From Tannerella sp. (GTDB taxonomy: Bacteria > Bacteroidota > Bacteroidia > Bacteroidales > Tannerellaceae), in the NCBI GenBank assembly GCA_031290635.1, contig JAITNE010000061.1, positions 1 through 8,860 of the forward strand: a stretch of 8,860 nt of DNA. Reading direction: 5' to 3'. Shown piece by piece: positions 1 through 8,482 of the stretch. Numbering within the stretch: the stretch's first letter is position 1; each line of letters begins with the position of its first letter. A program made the position numbers and the translations under genes. The notes under the pieces are model-generated. The model worked only from the letters and a program-made list of their open reading frames with translations, was not told the DNA's origin and made no database searches.

Positions 1-1239
1 ACAGACGATACCGGCAGTATGCTGAGTAATATATTGGGTAATTGGGCGAAATTAGTCGCTCCCAAACCCCTGATTGTTCTGTTTGATGAGGTGGACGTAC
101 TCGTTGATGATGTTTTAGTGAGCTTTCTCCGGCAGTTGCGTGGCGGTTTTGCCGGACGCGGCGTCGGCACATTCCCGATATCCATTGCGTTGGTGGGTAT
201 GCGCGACCTGAAAGATTATATCCTGAAAGCCAAATACGGGCAAAAAGTCAACCCCGGCTCGCCGTTCAATATTAAGGAAGATTCGGCTACCCTGTCCAAT
301 TTCACTAAAGAAGAAGTAGTTCGTCTGTTTGCCCAGCGGACAGCGGAAACCGGCCAACAAATCACGCAGGAAGCCCTTGACTACGTTTATGAGCAGTCGA
401 AAGGACAGCCTTGGATTGTAAATTCACTGTTCAAACGCGCTACCTTGCGGATATTGGACGAAAAAAACACGGAAACAGTTACCGTTGAACTCGTCCGACA
501 AGCCCGTCAGCAGATGATTGACGCCCGTGAAACTCATCTGGATGCTTTGGCTTATCGCCTGGAAGACCTTGAAATCAAACACGTTGTACAGACGATTATC
601 TCCGGCAACACCGAACCTCCTTTGGGACGCACAGATCATGACGTCGAGCTTGCGATGGATTTAGGATTGGTCGATTGGTCGTCCGAGTCGGGGTTTAAGA
701 TTGCAAACCCCATCTACGACGAAATCCTCACCCGCTTTCTCAACTCGCCATACCACGATTCCATGCCGCCGCCATCTGCATGGAAGTGGCAGAAGCCGGA
801 CGGCACGTTGGATATGGACAGTATGATGCAGGAGTTTCAGCGATTCTGGCGTCGTCATTCGGAGATGTGGGAGAAGAGCGCGAAGTACATCGAAGTATTC
901 CCGCACCTGTTGCTGCTGGCGTTCCTTCAGAGGATTACTAACGGTGGCGGCAACGTTGTTCGCGATTGTGCAGCCGGCAGCGGACGCATGGATATATCGG
1001 TTGAGTACATGCAGCAATTTTTTATTCTCGAAATAAAGCTGATTCATTATTACGACGATTCGCCCGGCTTTGTCAGGAACGAAGGCTTGAAACAGATTCG
1101 CAAGTATCGCGACAAGATAGACGCCAAAGCTCCAGCTTACCTCGTCATATTTGACCGTCGGGACACATCCATACGGAAACCCTGGGACGAGCGTATTTAC
1201 ATGTCAACAGAAGATGATGTAACGGTTGTTGGATGCTGA
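1..1239 (+). CDS. AAA-like P-loop ATPase with C-terminal PD-(D/E)XK nuclease-like domain (5' end outside window)
   Basis: The reading frame is open to the left edge, so the gene is 5'-truncated by the window; the first internal ATG (19) is probably not its start. Visible near the left edge is a Walker B strand, LIVLFDEVD (nt 70-96), with the acidic pair at 85-90. It is followed by a sensor-like strand (ISIALVGMRDL) and a helical region with SPFNI and GQPWIVNSL, as in AAA-like ATPases annotated simply as ATP-binding proteins. The C-terminal part carries a PD-(D/E)XK-like signature: GRMDI (Asp at 991), FILEIKL (Glu at 1030, Lys at 1036), then QI..Y (Gln at 1093). The Walker A motif must lie upstream, outside the window. 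Similar ATPase-nuclease-like fusions are widespread in Bacteroidota and of unknown role; activity here is inferred only. The gene is separated from rimP by 145 nt with its own promoter, so it is probably not part of the rimP operon. Confidence 0.8.
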   Translation, partial: TDDTGSMLSNILGNWAKLVAPKPLIVLFDEVDVLVDDVLVSFLRQLRGGFAGRGVGTFPISIALVGMRDLKDYILKAKYGQKVNPGSPFNIKEDSATLSNFTKEEVVRLFAQRTAETGQQITQEALDYVYEQSKGQPWIVNSLFKRATLRILDEKNTETVTVELVRQARQQMIDARETHLDALAYRLEDLEIKHVVQTIISGNTEPPLGRTDHDVELAMDLGLVDWSSESGFKIANPIYDEILTRFLNSPYHDSMPPPSAWKWQKPDGTLDMDSMMQEFQRFWRRHSEMWEKSAKYIEVFPHLLLLAFLQRITNGGGNVVRDCAAGSGRMDISVEYMQQFFILEIKLIHYYDDSPGFVRNEGLKQIRKYRDKIDAKAPAYLVIFDRRDTSIRKPWDERIYMSTEDDVTVVGC

Positions 1240-1284
1240 ATATAAAAATTTTTTGAGGGCATTGCGAAGAATTATCAAAAAAAA

Positions 1285-1316
1285 TTTGGGAAGTTAAAAA
1301 AATCTCAGTATCTTTG
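1285..1316 (+). promoter_or_regulatory. Bacteroidota-type promoter upstream of rimP
   Basis: A TTTG box at 1285-1288 is followed after exactly 20 nt by TATCTTTG at 1309-1316. This fits the -33 TTTG / -7 TAnnTTTG consensus described for the primary sigma factor of Bacteroides and relatives. Transcription would start a few bases downstream, around 1320-1326, giving a leader of roughly 60 nt before the rimP ATG. It is the only clear match I found in the intergenic sequences, and so probably drives rimP-nusA-infB and perhaps cvpA-sufB. Confidence 0.72.
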
Positions 1317-1343
1317 CAGCGATTTTTTTTGTATTAACTCAAA

Positions 1344-1376
1344 AGAAAGGGGGCGAAAAGTTCCCTTTCTCTTTTT
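1344..1376 (+). promoter_or_regulatory. Leader hairpin plus T-run before rimP (possible attenuator)
   Basis: AGAAAGGG (1344-1351) pairs with CCCTTTCT (1363-1370). Two G-U pairs (1352-1362, 1353-1361) and C1354-G1360 extend the stem inward to a GAAAA loop. The stem is followed by CTTTTT (1371-1376), giving a terminator-like shape between the predicted transcription start and the ATG, which lies 8 nt further on. It could attenuate the operon, pause polymerase, or act on rimP translation. It could also terminate any read-through from the upstream ATPase gene. The fold is by eye; regulation is inferred. Confidence 0.5.
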
Positions 1377-1384
1377 AGAAAGAT

Positions 1385-1849
1385 ATGATTGATAAAGACA
1401 TTATACACCGTTTGACGGAGGATAAATTGAAGGGTACGGACAACTATTTTGTTGATGTAACGGTAAGCCCCGAAAACTTCATCACTGTCGAGATTGACAA
1501 CGACCGAGGCGTCAGCATTGACGATTGTGCAGAGCTAAGTCGGCATATTGAAGCCAATCTTGACCGTGAGAAGGAGGATTACGAGTTGGAAGTAGGCTCG
1601 GCAGGGCTTACGGCGCCGCTGAAAGTTCCCCGACAGTACCGCAAGTTCATCGGCAAGGAAGTAGAGATGTCGCTGAAAGAAGGCGGCAAGGTCAAAGGCG
1701 TACTGAAGGACGCCGACGAAACGAACGCTACCATCACGGTAGAAAAGAAGGTAAAGATAGAAGGCGAGAAGCGCAAAACCGCCGTCTATGAAGACCTTAC
1801 TTATGATTATAAAGAAATAAAACAAACAAAATATTTAATTAGATTTTAA
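1385..1849 (+). CDS. rimP: Ribosome maturation factor RimP
   Basis: A 154-residue protein with the RimP family layout: an N-terminal alpha/beta domain (about residues 1-76) and a C-terminal SH3-like beta domain (about 77-154). Family-typical segments are visible: DRGVSIDDCAELSRHIEANL, then DYELEVGSAGL, then PLKVPRQYRKFIGKEV. RimP is known to bind the immature 30S subunit in the cytoplasm and assist its late assembly. The length is normal for the family. The ATG at 1385 lies about 60 nt behind the predicted transcription start, with no strong Shine-Dalgarno sequence, as is common in this phylum. It is the first gene of the apparent operon. The stop codon is 2 nt before the nusA ATG, which suggests translational coupling and matches the classical rimP-nusA-infB cluster. 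Confidence 0.96.
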   Translation: MIDKDIIHRLTEDKLKGTDNYFVDVTVSPENFITVEIDNDRGVSIDDCAELSRHIEANLDREKEDYELEVGSAGLTAPLKVPRQYRKFIGKEVEMSLKEGGKVKGVLKDADETNATITVEKKVKIEGEKRKTAVYEDLTYDYKEIKQTKYLIRF

Positions 1850-1851
1850 TT

Positions 1852-3171
1852 ATGGCGAAGAGAAGAGAAGAATCGGTCAGCATGATAGAAACCCTGGCTG
1901 AATTCAAGGAATTGAAGAATATTGACAAGGAAACTATGGTCAACGTTTTGGAGGAATCGTTCCGTAAAGTCATTACCGACATGTTTGGCACTGACAAGAA
2001 CTACGACGTTATCATCAATCCCGAAAAGGGCGACTTTGAGATATGGCGTAACCGGCAGGTTGTTTCCGACTACGAGCTTAAAGATTCAAACACTCAAGTA
2101 ACCTTGACCGAAGCCCTTACTATTGACCCCGACTCCCAGATTGGCGAGGAAGTAACGGATGAAGTTATCTTTGAATCATTCGGTCGTCGCGCGATATTAA
2201 AACTCAGGCAGACGCTGCAGTCAAAGATTATGGAGCTACAGAAAGACAGTCTGTTTGCCCGTTATAAAGAAATGATCGGGACGGTAGTTACGGCAGAGGT
2301 TTACCAGATATGGAAGAAAGAAATGCTTCTGTTAGACGACCAGGGCAACGAGTTGTTATTACCTAAGACAGAGCAGATACCGGCTGATTTCTTCCGCAAG
2401 GGCGAATCTGTGAGGGCAGTAGTTAAAGAAGTTTCTAACGATAACAACAATCCCAAGATCACTCTGTCGCGCATAAGCGACGACTTCCTGCGTCGTCTGT
2501 TCGAGATTGAAGTACCTGAGATAAGCGACGGACTGATAACCATCAAGGCCGTTGCACGCATTCCGGGCGAGCGTGCCAAGATAGCCGTTGAATCGTACGA
2601 CGAGCGGATTGACCCCGTCGGCGCTTGCGTAGGCATGAAAGGCTCACGCATTCGCGGTATAGTCCACGAGCTGCGCAATGAAAACATTGACGTAGTCAGT
2701 TACACATCGAACCTTTCGCTACTCATACAGCGTTCGCTTAGTCCGGCAAAGATTTCATCGATACGCATAAACGAGGCGGAAAGAACGGCGGAAGTATTTC
2801 TCCGTCCCGAAGAAGTCTCTCTGGCCATAGGCAAGGGCGGTTTGAATATCAAACTCGCCTGTCTGCTTACCAAACACAAGATAGACGTCTTCCGCGAAAT
2901 CGAAGGAGTAGAAGACGACGACATCTATCTGGATGAGTTCTCCGACGAAATCGACAAGTGGGTGATTGACACCTTGAAATCACTCGGCTGCAACACAGCT
3001 AAATCGGTACTTTTGATGAGGCCTGAAGAAATCATGGAGAAAGCCGACCTCGAAGAAGAGACCGTCAAAAAGATTTTTCACATTCTGTCTTCAGAATTTG
3101 AAGAAGAAGAACTTGCGGATATAAAAGCCAGAGTGAAGGCCGAAGCACAGATTGATACGACGGTTGTATAA
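1852..3171 (+). CDS. nusA: Transcription termination/antitermination factor NusA
   Basis: A 439-residue NusA. Domains in order are: an RNA-polymerase-binding N-terminal domain (about 1-130); an S1 RNA-binding domain (about 140-206, beginning GTVVTAEVYQIWKKEML); a first KH domain with GACVGMKGSR (residues 257-266); and a second KH domain with AIGKGGLNIKLA (325-336). An acidic C-terminal segment with helix-hairpin-helix-like spacing (about 364-425, IDKWVIDTLKSLG) follows. NusA binds RNA polymerase and nascent RNA and modulates pausing, intrinsic termination and antitermination. The length agrees with Bacteroidota forms, which as I recall lack the duplicated acidic repeats of E. coli NusA. It starts 2 nt behind rimP and ends 57 nt before infB. 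That gap has no recognisable TAnnTTTG promoter, so co-transcription with infB is likely. Nothing appears broken. Confidence 0.98.
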   Translation: MAKRREESVSMIETLAEFKELKNIDKETMVNVLEESFRKVITDMFGTDKNYDVIINPEKGDFEIWRNRQVVSDYELKDSNTQVTLTEALTIDPDSQIGEEVTDEVIFESFGRRAILKLRQTLQSKIMELQKDSLFARYKEMIGTVVTAEVYQIWKKEMLLLDDQGNELLLPKTEQIPADFFRKGESVRAVVKEVSNDNNNPKITLSRISDDFLRRLFEIEVPEISDGLITIKAVARIPGERAKIAVESYDERIDPVGACVGMKGSRIRGIVHELRNENIDVVSYTSNLSLLIQRSLSPAKISSIRINEAERTAEVFLRPEEVSLAIGKGGLNIKLACLLTKHKIDVFREIEGVEDDDIYLDEFSDEIDKWVIDTLKSLGCNTAKSVLLMRPEEIMEKADLEEETVKKIFHILSSEFEEEELADIKARVKAEAQIDTTVV

Positions 3172-3228
3172 GCAGATTGAACGCTTCATTATAAAGATAG
3201 ATAACAGAAAACAAAAGACAAAGCATAT

Positions 3229-6200
3229 ATGCCCATAAAGTTAAACAAAGTATTAATAGATTTGAATGTAGGTCTCAAGACGGCAGTAGAATTTCTGGTG
3301 AAGAAAGGGCACGAAATTGAGAGTAACCCTAACGTGAAGATCAACGAAGAACAGCATGCCTTGCTCGTAAAAGAGTTCGGCAGCGAACCTTCAATCCTAA
3401 AAGATAAGAAATCTTTCGTTTTTCCTACCTATCCGAAGCGTCAACGTCAAGAAACGGCTGAGGTTATCAAGACGGAAGTCCCCGAAACAGCGAGGCCTAA
3501 GTTTGTCATAAAGGATAAAATCAACCTTTCTGCATTAGATTCAAGAAACAGGGGAGGGGCATATAAACCTGAGAGAAAGCAAAATGCAGCACAGCCGTCG
3601 GGGAAGAATCAGCAGCATCACAAAGACAAGCACAAGTCCGGGCAGCCTGTAAAGCAGGAGCAAAAGCAGCCGAAGCCGGTCGTTGCGCAGGAGACTGTAA
3701 AGCCGGTTGAAGTAAAGCCGGAGCCTGTCGTAGAAGTTACGGTCATTGCAGATACTCAACCGACCGTACCGACAGAACAGCCGCCGACGCCGACGCCGCC
3801 TCCAACGCCGACGCCGCCTCAAACCGGAGAACAGCCGAAAGAACAGCAGCCGAAAGAACAGCAGCCGCGAGCCGAAGAGCCTGAGAAAGCAACCCCTAAA
3901 GAGCAAAAGCCGCAGCAGCAAACCCCGCAGCATGGCGAGCAGCGCAAGCAAGAGCAAAAACCCAAAGGAAACGCCGGACAGCAAGCTCGTCCGGATCAAA
4001 AGAAAGACCGTCCCGAAAAGTTTAAGAAAGGCGAGCCTATAACCATTGACGTAGAAAAAGAAGAAGTATTCCGTCTGGCCAAGCGGCCGCCCGACCTCAA
4101 CTTCAAAGTTACGGGCAAGATCGACCTCAGCGCTATCAATCAGGCCTCCTTCCCGCGTCGCAAGACGAAGGAAGACTACAAGCGCGAGCACGACAAAGAA
4201 GTAGCGCAGCGCAGGTTAGCTCATCTGCCGCATAAAACGCCGACGCTCGACAAGAAACCGAACGTGCCGGGCGGTGCAGCCAACGCCGGGCCTCCCAAGC
4301 AAAAGCGCAAGCGCATAACGCAAGTGGACGTAGCCGCTACTCCGGGAAGGAATTTGAACTTCCATCGCGAAGAAAGAGTTAAGCCCTCGCGAATAAAACG
4401 ACCCATACATACCGAAGTCAAAGTAGAAGACGTTCAGAAGCAAGTCAAGGAGACATTGGCGAGGCTGACTAACAAGGGAACTAAAGGCAAGGGCGCCAAG
4501 TACCGGCGTGACAAGCGCGATGCGGCAGCTAACCGCGAGCAGGAAATACTCGAACAGGAGCAGCGCGAAAGCAAGGTACTCAAGCTAACCGAGTTTGTTA
4601 CAGCCAACGACCTCTCCAGCATGATGAACATACCCGTTACACAAGTTATTTCGACATGTATGAGCATCGGAATCATGGTTTCAATCAACCAGCGGCTCGA
4701 AGCAGAGACCATCAACATCGTTGCCGAAGAGTTCGGCTACAGCACGGAGTACGTCAGCGCAGAAGTAGTCGAAGCCATAACCGTTGAAGAAGACAAGGAA
4801 GACGAGCTGCAGCCACGTCCGCCGATTATCACGGTTATGGGACACGTTGACCACGGCAAGACCTCGCTGCTCGACAACATCCGCAAGACTAACGTCATAG
4901 CAGGCGAAGCCGGCGGCATAACCCAGCATATCGGCGCTTACAACGTCAAGCTGCCGAACGGGCGTCATATCACTTTCCTCGACACACCGGGGCATGAAGC
5001 CTTCACCGCCATGCGAGCGCGGGGGGCGAAAGCTACCGACATTGCAATCATCATCGTTGCAGCCGACGACAACGTCATGCCGCAGACCATTGAAGCCATC
5101 AATCACGCATCGGCCGCTAACGTGCCGATAGTTTTTGCCATAAACAAGATCGACAAGCCGCACTCAAACGCCGAAAAGATCAAGGAAGAATTAGCCAACC
5201 TCAACTACCTCGTCGAGGATTGGGGCGGAAAATATCAGAGTCAGGAAATATCCGCCAAACAGGGCACGGGCGTACCCGAGCTATTGGAAAAAGTATTGCT
5301 CGAGGCCGACATCCTCGAACTTAAAGCCAATCCCGACCGCCGCGCACAAGGCTCGATCATCGAATCGTCGCTCGACAAGGGACGCGGCTTTGTTTCGACA
5401 ATACTCGTCAGCAACGGCACTCTCCGGCAGGGCGACATAGTACTTGCAGGCTCGCACTACGGTCGAATCAAGGCCATGTTTAACGAGCGCAACCAGCGCA
5501 TAGAACTTGCAGCCCCTTCAGAACCTGCTATCATCCTCGGACTGAACGGCGCTCCGCAGGCCGGCGACCTCTTCAACGTCCTCGAAACAGAGCAGGAAGC
5601 CAAAGAAATAGCCAACCGCAGGGAGCAGTTGCAGCGCGAACTCGGACATCGCACCATGAAGCGGCGCGGATTCGACGACATTGTCCGCCGCCGCGCTATG
5701 GGCGACATTCACGAACTCAACCTTATTGTCAAGGGCGATGTGGACGGCTCGGTCGAGGCGCTGTCCGACTCGCTGATAAAGCTTTCGACCGAAGAAGTGC
5801 AGGTACACGTTATCCACAAGGCTGTAGGGCAGATTTCGGAGTCCGACGTGTCTTTGGCGGCAGCTGCGGACGAGGCCGTGATTATCGGCTTTCAGGTCAG
5901 ACCTTCGGCTCAGGCTCGCCGTCTGGCCGAGAGCGAGGGCGTGGAAATACGCCTGTACTCGATTATCTACGACGCCATCAACGAGGTCAAGAGCGTTATG
6001 GAGGGAATGCTGTCGCCCGAAATCAGAGAAGATATCACAGGCGAACTCGAAGTGCTGCAGGTCTTCAAAATCACGAATGTAGGGACTATAGCAGGCTGTA
6101 TAGTCAAGGAAGGCAAGATACGCAGGGCTAACAAGGTGCGCGTCATTCGCGACGGAATCGTGGTGCACGCCGGCGAACTCGGCTCGCTCAAGCGGTTTAA

Positions 6201-6327
6201 GGACGAAGTCAAGGAAGCCTTCACCGGTCAGGACTGCGGCCTCTACATCCACAATTACAACGACATTCAGATTGGCGACATCATCGAGCCTTTCGACCAG
6301 ACGGAAATCAAGAAAACATTATCCTGA
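3229..6327 (+). CDS. infB: Translation initiation factor IF-2
   Basis: A 1032-residue IF-2, the GTPase that places initiator tRNA on the 30S subunit and promotes 50S joining. A first IF2_N domain (about 1-50, [15 protein letters not shown]) is followed by a long low-complexity linker rich in P, Q, K and E (about 65-445). A second IF2_N-like domain (about 450-515, [14 protein letters not shown]) precedes the GTPase domain. The GTPase domain has G1 GHVDHGKT (538-545), G2 around GGIT (562-565), G3 DTPGH (585-589), G4 NKID (639-642) and G5 SAK (675-677). Beta-barrel domain 2, domain 3 ([10 protein letters not shown]) and the C-terminal initiator-tRNA-binding barrel ([19 protein letters not shown]) complete it. 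All catalytic motifs are intact. The ATG at 3229 opens directly into the phylum-typical N-terminus. cvpA starts 7 nt after the stop. Confidence 0.99.
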   Translation: MPIKLNKVLIDLNVGLKTAVEFLVKKGHEIESNPNVKINEEQHALLVKEFGSEPSILKDKKSFVFPTYPKRQRQETAEVIKTEVPETARPKFVIKDKINLSALDSRNRGGAYKPERKQNAAQPSGKNQQHHKDKHKSGQPVKQEQKQPKPVVAQETVKPVEVKPEPVVEVTVIADTQPTVPTEQPPTPTPPPTPTPPQTGEQPKEQQPKEQQPRAEEPEKATPKEQKPQQQTPQHGEQRKQEQKPKGNAGQQARPDQKKDRPEKFKKGEPITIDVEKEEVFRLAKRPPDLNFKVTGKIDLSAINQASFPRRKTKEDYKREHDKEVAQRRLAHLPHKTPTLDKKPNVPGGAANAGPPKQKRKRITQVDVAATPGRNLNFHREERVKPSRIKRPIHTEVKVEDVQKQVKETLARLTNKGTKGKGAKYRRDKRDAAANREQEILEQEQRESKVLKLTEFVTANDLSSMMNIPVTQVISTCMSIGIMVSINQRLEAETINIVAEEFGYSTEYVSAEVVEAITVEEDKEDELQPRPPIITVMGHVDHGKTSLLDNIRKTNVIAGEAGGITQHIGAYNVKLPNGRHITFLDTPGHEAFTAMRARGAKATDIAIIIVAADDNVMPQTIEAINHASAANVPIVFAINKIDKPHSNAEKIKEELANLNYLVEDWGGKYQSQEISAKQGTGVPELLEKVLLEADILELKANPDRRAQGSIIESSLDKGRGFVSTILVSNGTLRQGDIVLAGSHYGRIKAMFNERNQRIELAAPSEPAIILGLNGAPQAGDLFNVLETEQEAKEIANRREQLQRELGHRTMKRRGFDDIVRRRAMGDIHELNLIVKGDVDGSVEALSDSLIKLSTEEVQVHVIHKAVGQISESDVSLAAAADEAVIIGFQVRPSAQARRLAESEGVEIRLYSIIYDAINEVKSVMEGMLSPEIREDITGELEVLQVFKITNVGTIAGCIVKEGKIRRANKVRVIRDGIVVHAGELGSLKRFKDEVKEAFTGQDCGLYIHNYNDIQIGDIIEPFDQTEIKKTLS
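3784..3870 (+). repeat. Short tandem repeats inside the IF-2 linker
   Basis: Two copies of an 18-bp unit (3784-3801 and 3802-3819, one mismatch) encode PTPTPP twice (residues 186-197). They are followed by GAACAGCCGAAA (3829-3840) and two 15-bp units (3841-3855 and 3856-3870) encoding EQPK, EQQPK and EQQPR. Near-identity at DNA level, not only protein level, suggests recent replication slippage within a disordered linker. All units are multiples of 3, so the frame is kept. Confidence 0.85.
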
Positions 6328-6334
6328 AAACAAT

Positions 6335-6832
6335 ATGAGCTGGTTGGATATTACTGTTTTGTGCCTCGCCGGAGCAGGCCTCATCAAGGGAATCAAGGAC
6401 GGCATGATAAAGCAGGTTGTCGCTCTGGGAGCCTTGATTATCGGCATTTACCTCTGCACGGGCGCGGCTGACCGGCTGCAGACCTTCCTTTCGCAGATAG
6501 AATGGTTGCCGAAGGTCGCTGTCGGCGCGACGAGTTACTTTCTGGGATTTGTGTTGATAGTCGGCGTGATACTGCTGGCGGGCAACATTGTTGACCGGCT
6601 GATAAGCCTCACCCCGCTGAGCATCCTCAACCACCTGGCCGGAGGGCTTGTGGGTCTGATTATGATGGCGCTGTTTCTGAGTTTGATTTTCAACATTCTG
6701 GAAATATTTGATACCGGCTTGACTTTAATTTCACAGGAAATAAAGGACGAATCCCGCTTTTACATGACTTTAAGGGACATTATTCCGACGCTGTTTCCGG
6801 GAAAACTCTTTCCGGCGGCAAACTTATTTTAA
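6335..6832 (+). CDS. CvpA family membrane protein
   Basis: A 165-residue, very hydrophobic protein with four probable membrane segments (about residues 3-19, 27-44, 62-83 and 99-122) and a short C-terminal tail ending FPGKLFPAANLF. The opening MSWLDITVLCLAGAGLIKGIKDG and the pattern of small residues fit the CvpA family, named for E. coli CvpA, which is needed for colicin V production; its biochemical function is unsettled. I chose the ATG at 6335 because the protein then begins with the family-typical SWLDI. An in-frame ATG at 6272 would overlap infB by 56 nt and add a charged 21-residue tail unlike the family. The gene lies 7 nt after infB and 6 nt before sufB, so it is almost certainly in the same operon. 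A CvpA-family gene between infB and the suf genes is, as I recall, common in Bacteroidales. Confidence 0.88.
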   Translation: MSWLDITVLCLAGAGLIKGIKDGMIKQVVALGALIIGIYLCTGAADRLQTFLSQIEWLPKVAVGATSYFLGFVLIVGVILLAGNIVDRLISLTPLSILNHLAGGLVGLIMMALFLSLIFNILEIFDTGLTLISQEIKDESRFYMTLRDIIPTLFPGKLFPAANLF

Positions 6833-6838
6833 ACTGAC

Positions 6839-8293
6839 ATGACAATTATGGAAGGACAGGACAAACTGTTGAACGAAGTAACTTCCGGTGAATACAAATA
6901 CGGCTTTACGACCGATGTGGACACCGAAGTAATACGCACAGGATTGGATGAGGAAGTGATACGCACCATTTCCGCCAAGAAAGATGAACCCGCGTGGCTG
7001 CTGGACTTTCGCCTGAAAGCCTTTCGCCACTGGCAGACTTTGGAGATGCCCGCGTGGGCGCATCTGAAGATACCCGAGATAGATTTTCAGGACATTATTT
7101 ACTACGCAGCGCCTAAAACGAAGGAAAGTCCCAAGTCGCTCGACGAAGTTGACCCCGAACTGTTGAAGACTTTCGACAAATTAGGCATCCCCCTGCAGGA
7201 GCAGAAGATCATGAGTGGCATGGCGATTGATGCGGTCATGGACAGCGTTTCCGTCAAGACCACTTACAAGCAGGCGCTGGCCGAAAAAGGCGTCATTTTC
7301 TGCTCTTTCAGCGACGCCGTCAAGAGCCATCCCGAGCTTGTGAGGAAATATCTGGGAAGCGTTGTCGGCTATAAAGACAACTACTTCGCCGCGCTCAACT
7401 CGGCTGTATTTTCGGACGGCTCGTTCGCCTATATCCCGCCGGGAGTACGTTGTCCGATGGAATTAAGCACGTATTTCAGAATCAACGCCGCCCGCACGGG
7501 ACAGTTCGAGAGGACTCTGCTTGTAGCGGATGACGACGCTTACGTCAGCTACCTCGAAGGATGCACAGCTCCACGGCGCGACGAAAACCAGCTTCACGCC
7601 GCGATAGTCGAGATAGTAGCCCACGACCGGGCGGGGGTAAAATACTCGACCGTACAGAACTGGTACCCCGGCGACAAGCTCGGACGAGGCGGCATCTACA
7701 ACTTTGTAACCAAGCGCGGACTCTGCAAGGGCGACAGCAGCAAGATTTCGTGGACGCAGGTCGAGACCGGCTCGGCCATTACCTGGAAATATCCCTCCTG
7801 CGTGCTGGCGGGCGACAATTCCGTAGGCGAATTTTACTCCGTAGCCGTAACCAACAACTTCCAGCAGGCCGACACCGGCACAAAGATGCTGCATTTAGGA
7901 CGCAACACCCGCAGCACGATAGTCTCGAAGGGCATTTCGGCGGGCTTTAGCCATAATTCATATCGCGGACTGGTAAAGATAGCCCCGCGCGCCGAGAACG
8001 CCCGCAACCACAGTCAGTGCGACAGTTTGCTGCTTAGCTCCACCTGCGGCGCACACACCTTTCCCTACGCCGACATCCAAAACCAAACCGCCGTAGTAGA
8101 GCACGAAGCAACCACTTCCAAGATTAACGAAGACCAGCTCCTCTACTGCAACCAGCGCGGCATCGACACGGAAAAAGCGATTAGCCTTATAGTCGGCGGA
8201 TACGCCCGCGAGGTAATGAACAAGTTACCGATGGAGTTTGCCGTCGAAGCCCAAAAACTGCTTTCCATCTCGCTGGAAGGCGGGGTAGGATGA
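6839..8293 (+). CDS. sufB: Fe-S cluster assembly scaffold protein SufB
   Basis: A 484-residue SufB, the core subunit of the SufBC2D complex that builds Fe-S clusters in the cytoplasm from sulfur supplied by SufS. The right-handed beta-helix region and C-terminal helices are complete and the length is close to E. coli SufB (495). Probable functional residues by motif are Cys242 in EGCTAP, Cys394 in HSQCDS (likely equivalent to E. coli Cys405) and EHE at 421-423 (likely equivalent to E. coli 432-434). The signatures CGAHTFPY (403-410) and [15 protein letters not shown] are present. Two ATGs (6839 and 6848) could serve as start; the first, 6 nt behind cvpA, is taken. The stop TGA overlaps an ATG (ATGA), but no sufC follows; a repeat island begins instead. 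The partner genes must lie beyond the window or elsewhere. Confidence 0.98.
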   Translation: MTIMEGQDKLLNEVTSGEYKYGFTTDVDTEVIRTGLDEEVIRTISAKKDEPAWLLDFRLKAFRHWQTLEMPAWAHLKIPEIDFQDIIYYAAPKTKESPKSLDEVDPELLKTFDKLGIPLQEQKIMSGMAIDAVMDSVSVKTTYKQALAEKGVIFCSFSDAVKSHPELVRKYLGSVVGYKDNYFAALNSAVFSDGSFAYIPPGVRCPMELSTYFRINAARTGQFERTLLVADDDAYVSYLEGCTAPRRDENQLHAAIVEIVAHDRAGVKYSTVQNWYPGDKLGRGGIYNFVTKRGLCKGDSSKISWTQVETGSAITWKYPSCVLAGDNSVGEFYSVAVTNNFQQADTGTKMLHLGRNTRSTIVSKGISAGFSHNSYRGLVKIAPRAENARNHSQCDSLLLSSTCGAHTFPYADIQNQTAVVEHEATTSKINEDQLLYCNQRGIDTEKAISLIVGGYAREVMNKLPMEFAVEAQKLLSISLEGGVG

Positions 8294-8338
8294 AAACGGT
8301 CAAGGCAACCAAGTCTCATCATTATTAAATTATCTTAC

Positions 8339-8356
8339 ATTCGGCGAAAGCCGAAT
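8339..8356. repeat. Hairpin 1 with GAAA tetraloop
   Basis: ATTCGGC (8339-8345) and GCCGAAT (8350-8356) form a perfect 7-bp stem closed by a GAAA tetraloop. In RNA this would be a stable GNRA-type hairpin, 45 nt after the sufB stop. Only a short TTT follows, so it is a weak terminator candidate; it might instead protect the sufB mRNA 3' end. Confidence 0.75.
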
Positions 8357-8380
8357 TTAGCACACAGCGTGTGCTGAATT
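8354..8380. repeat. Hairpin 2, AATT-bounded 12-bp stem
   Basis: AATTTAGCACAC (8354-8365) pairs with GTGTGCTGAATT (8369-8380) around an AGC loop. All pairs are Watson-Crick except one T-G pair (8358-8376). It overlaps the last three bases of hairpin 1, so the two stems compete at their junction. No T-run follows. Confidence 0.8.
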
Positions 8381-8401
8381 AACAAATTCCCCCTGTAATA
8401 A

Positions 8402-8428
8402 AATTTGCTACGCACTGCGTAGCCAATT
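8402..8428. repeat. Hairpin 3, AATT-bounded near-palindrome
   Basis: GCTACGCA (8407-8414) and TGCGTAGC (8416-8423) are perfect inverted arms around a single C. After one mismatch (8406/8424) the arms continue with AATT (8402-8405) and AATT (8425-8428). The outer AATT boxes and length match hairpin 2, although the inner words differ. Confidence 0.8.
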
Positions 8429-8445
8429 GAGATGGACGCATCATA

Positions 8446-8475
8446 GTCTGCAATTGTCTGCAATTCGCTTGCAGA
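8446..8475. repeat. Direct 10-bp repeat and small hairpin
   Basis: GTCTGCAATT occurs twice in tandem (8446-8455 and 8456-8465). The second copy also supplies the left arm of a perfect 7-bp hairpin, TCTGCAA (8457-8463) with TTGCAGA (8469-8475), loop TTCGC. It leads directly into the 42-bp array; the bases just before that array (GATATACGA) resemble the end of its second unit, so a decayed extra unit is possible. Confidence 0.75.
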
Positions 8476-8482
8476 TATACGA

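Noticed and set aside
1237..1256. AAAAATTTTTT after the ATPase stop codon as terminator
   Set aside because: The A and T runs are adjacent with no GC stem or loop, so it is not a convincing intrinsic terminator.
3541..4191. 216-codon - strand open frame rich in R and L
   Set aside because: It is the antisense shadow of the low-complexity IF-2 linker; its composition mirrors the P/Q/K/E codons on the + strand.
5518..6252. 244-codon - strand open frame opposite infB
   Set aside because: It lies wholly antisense to the conserved IF-2 C-terminal domains and shows no domain of its own.
6272..6334. Upstream start for the CvpA-family gene
   Set aside because: It would overlap the end of infB by 56 nt and add a charged tail; the ATG at 6335 gives the normal family N-terminus.
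8395..8410. TAATAAAATTTG as a promoter -7 box within the repeat island
   Set aside because: The spacing inside the box does not fit TAnnTTTG and there is no TTTG at the right distance upstream.
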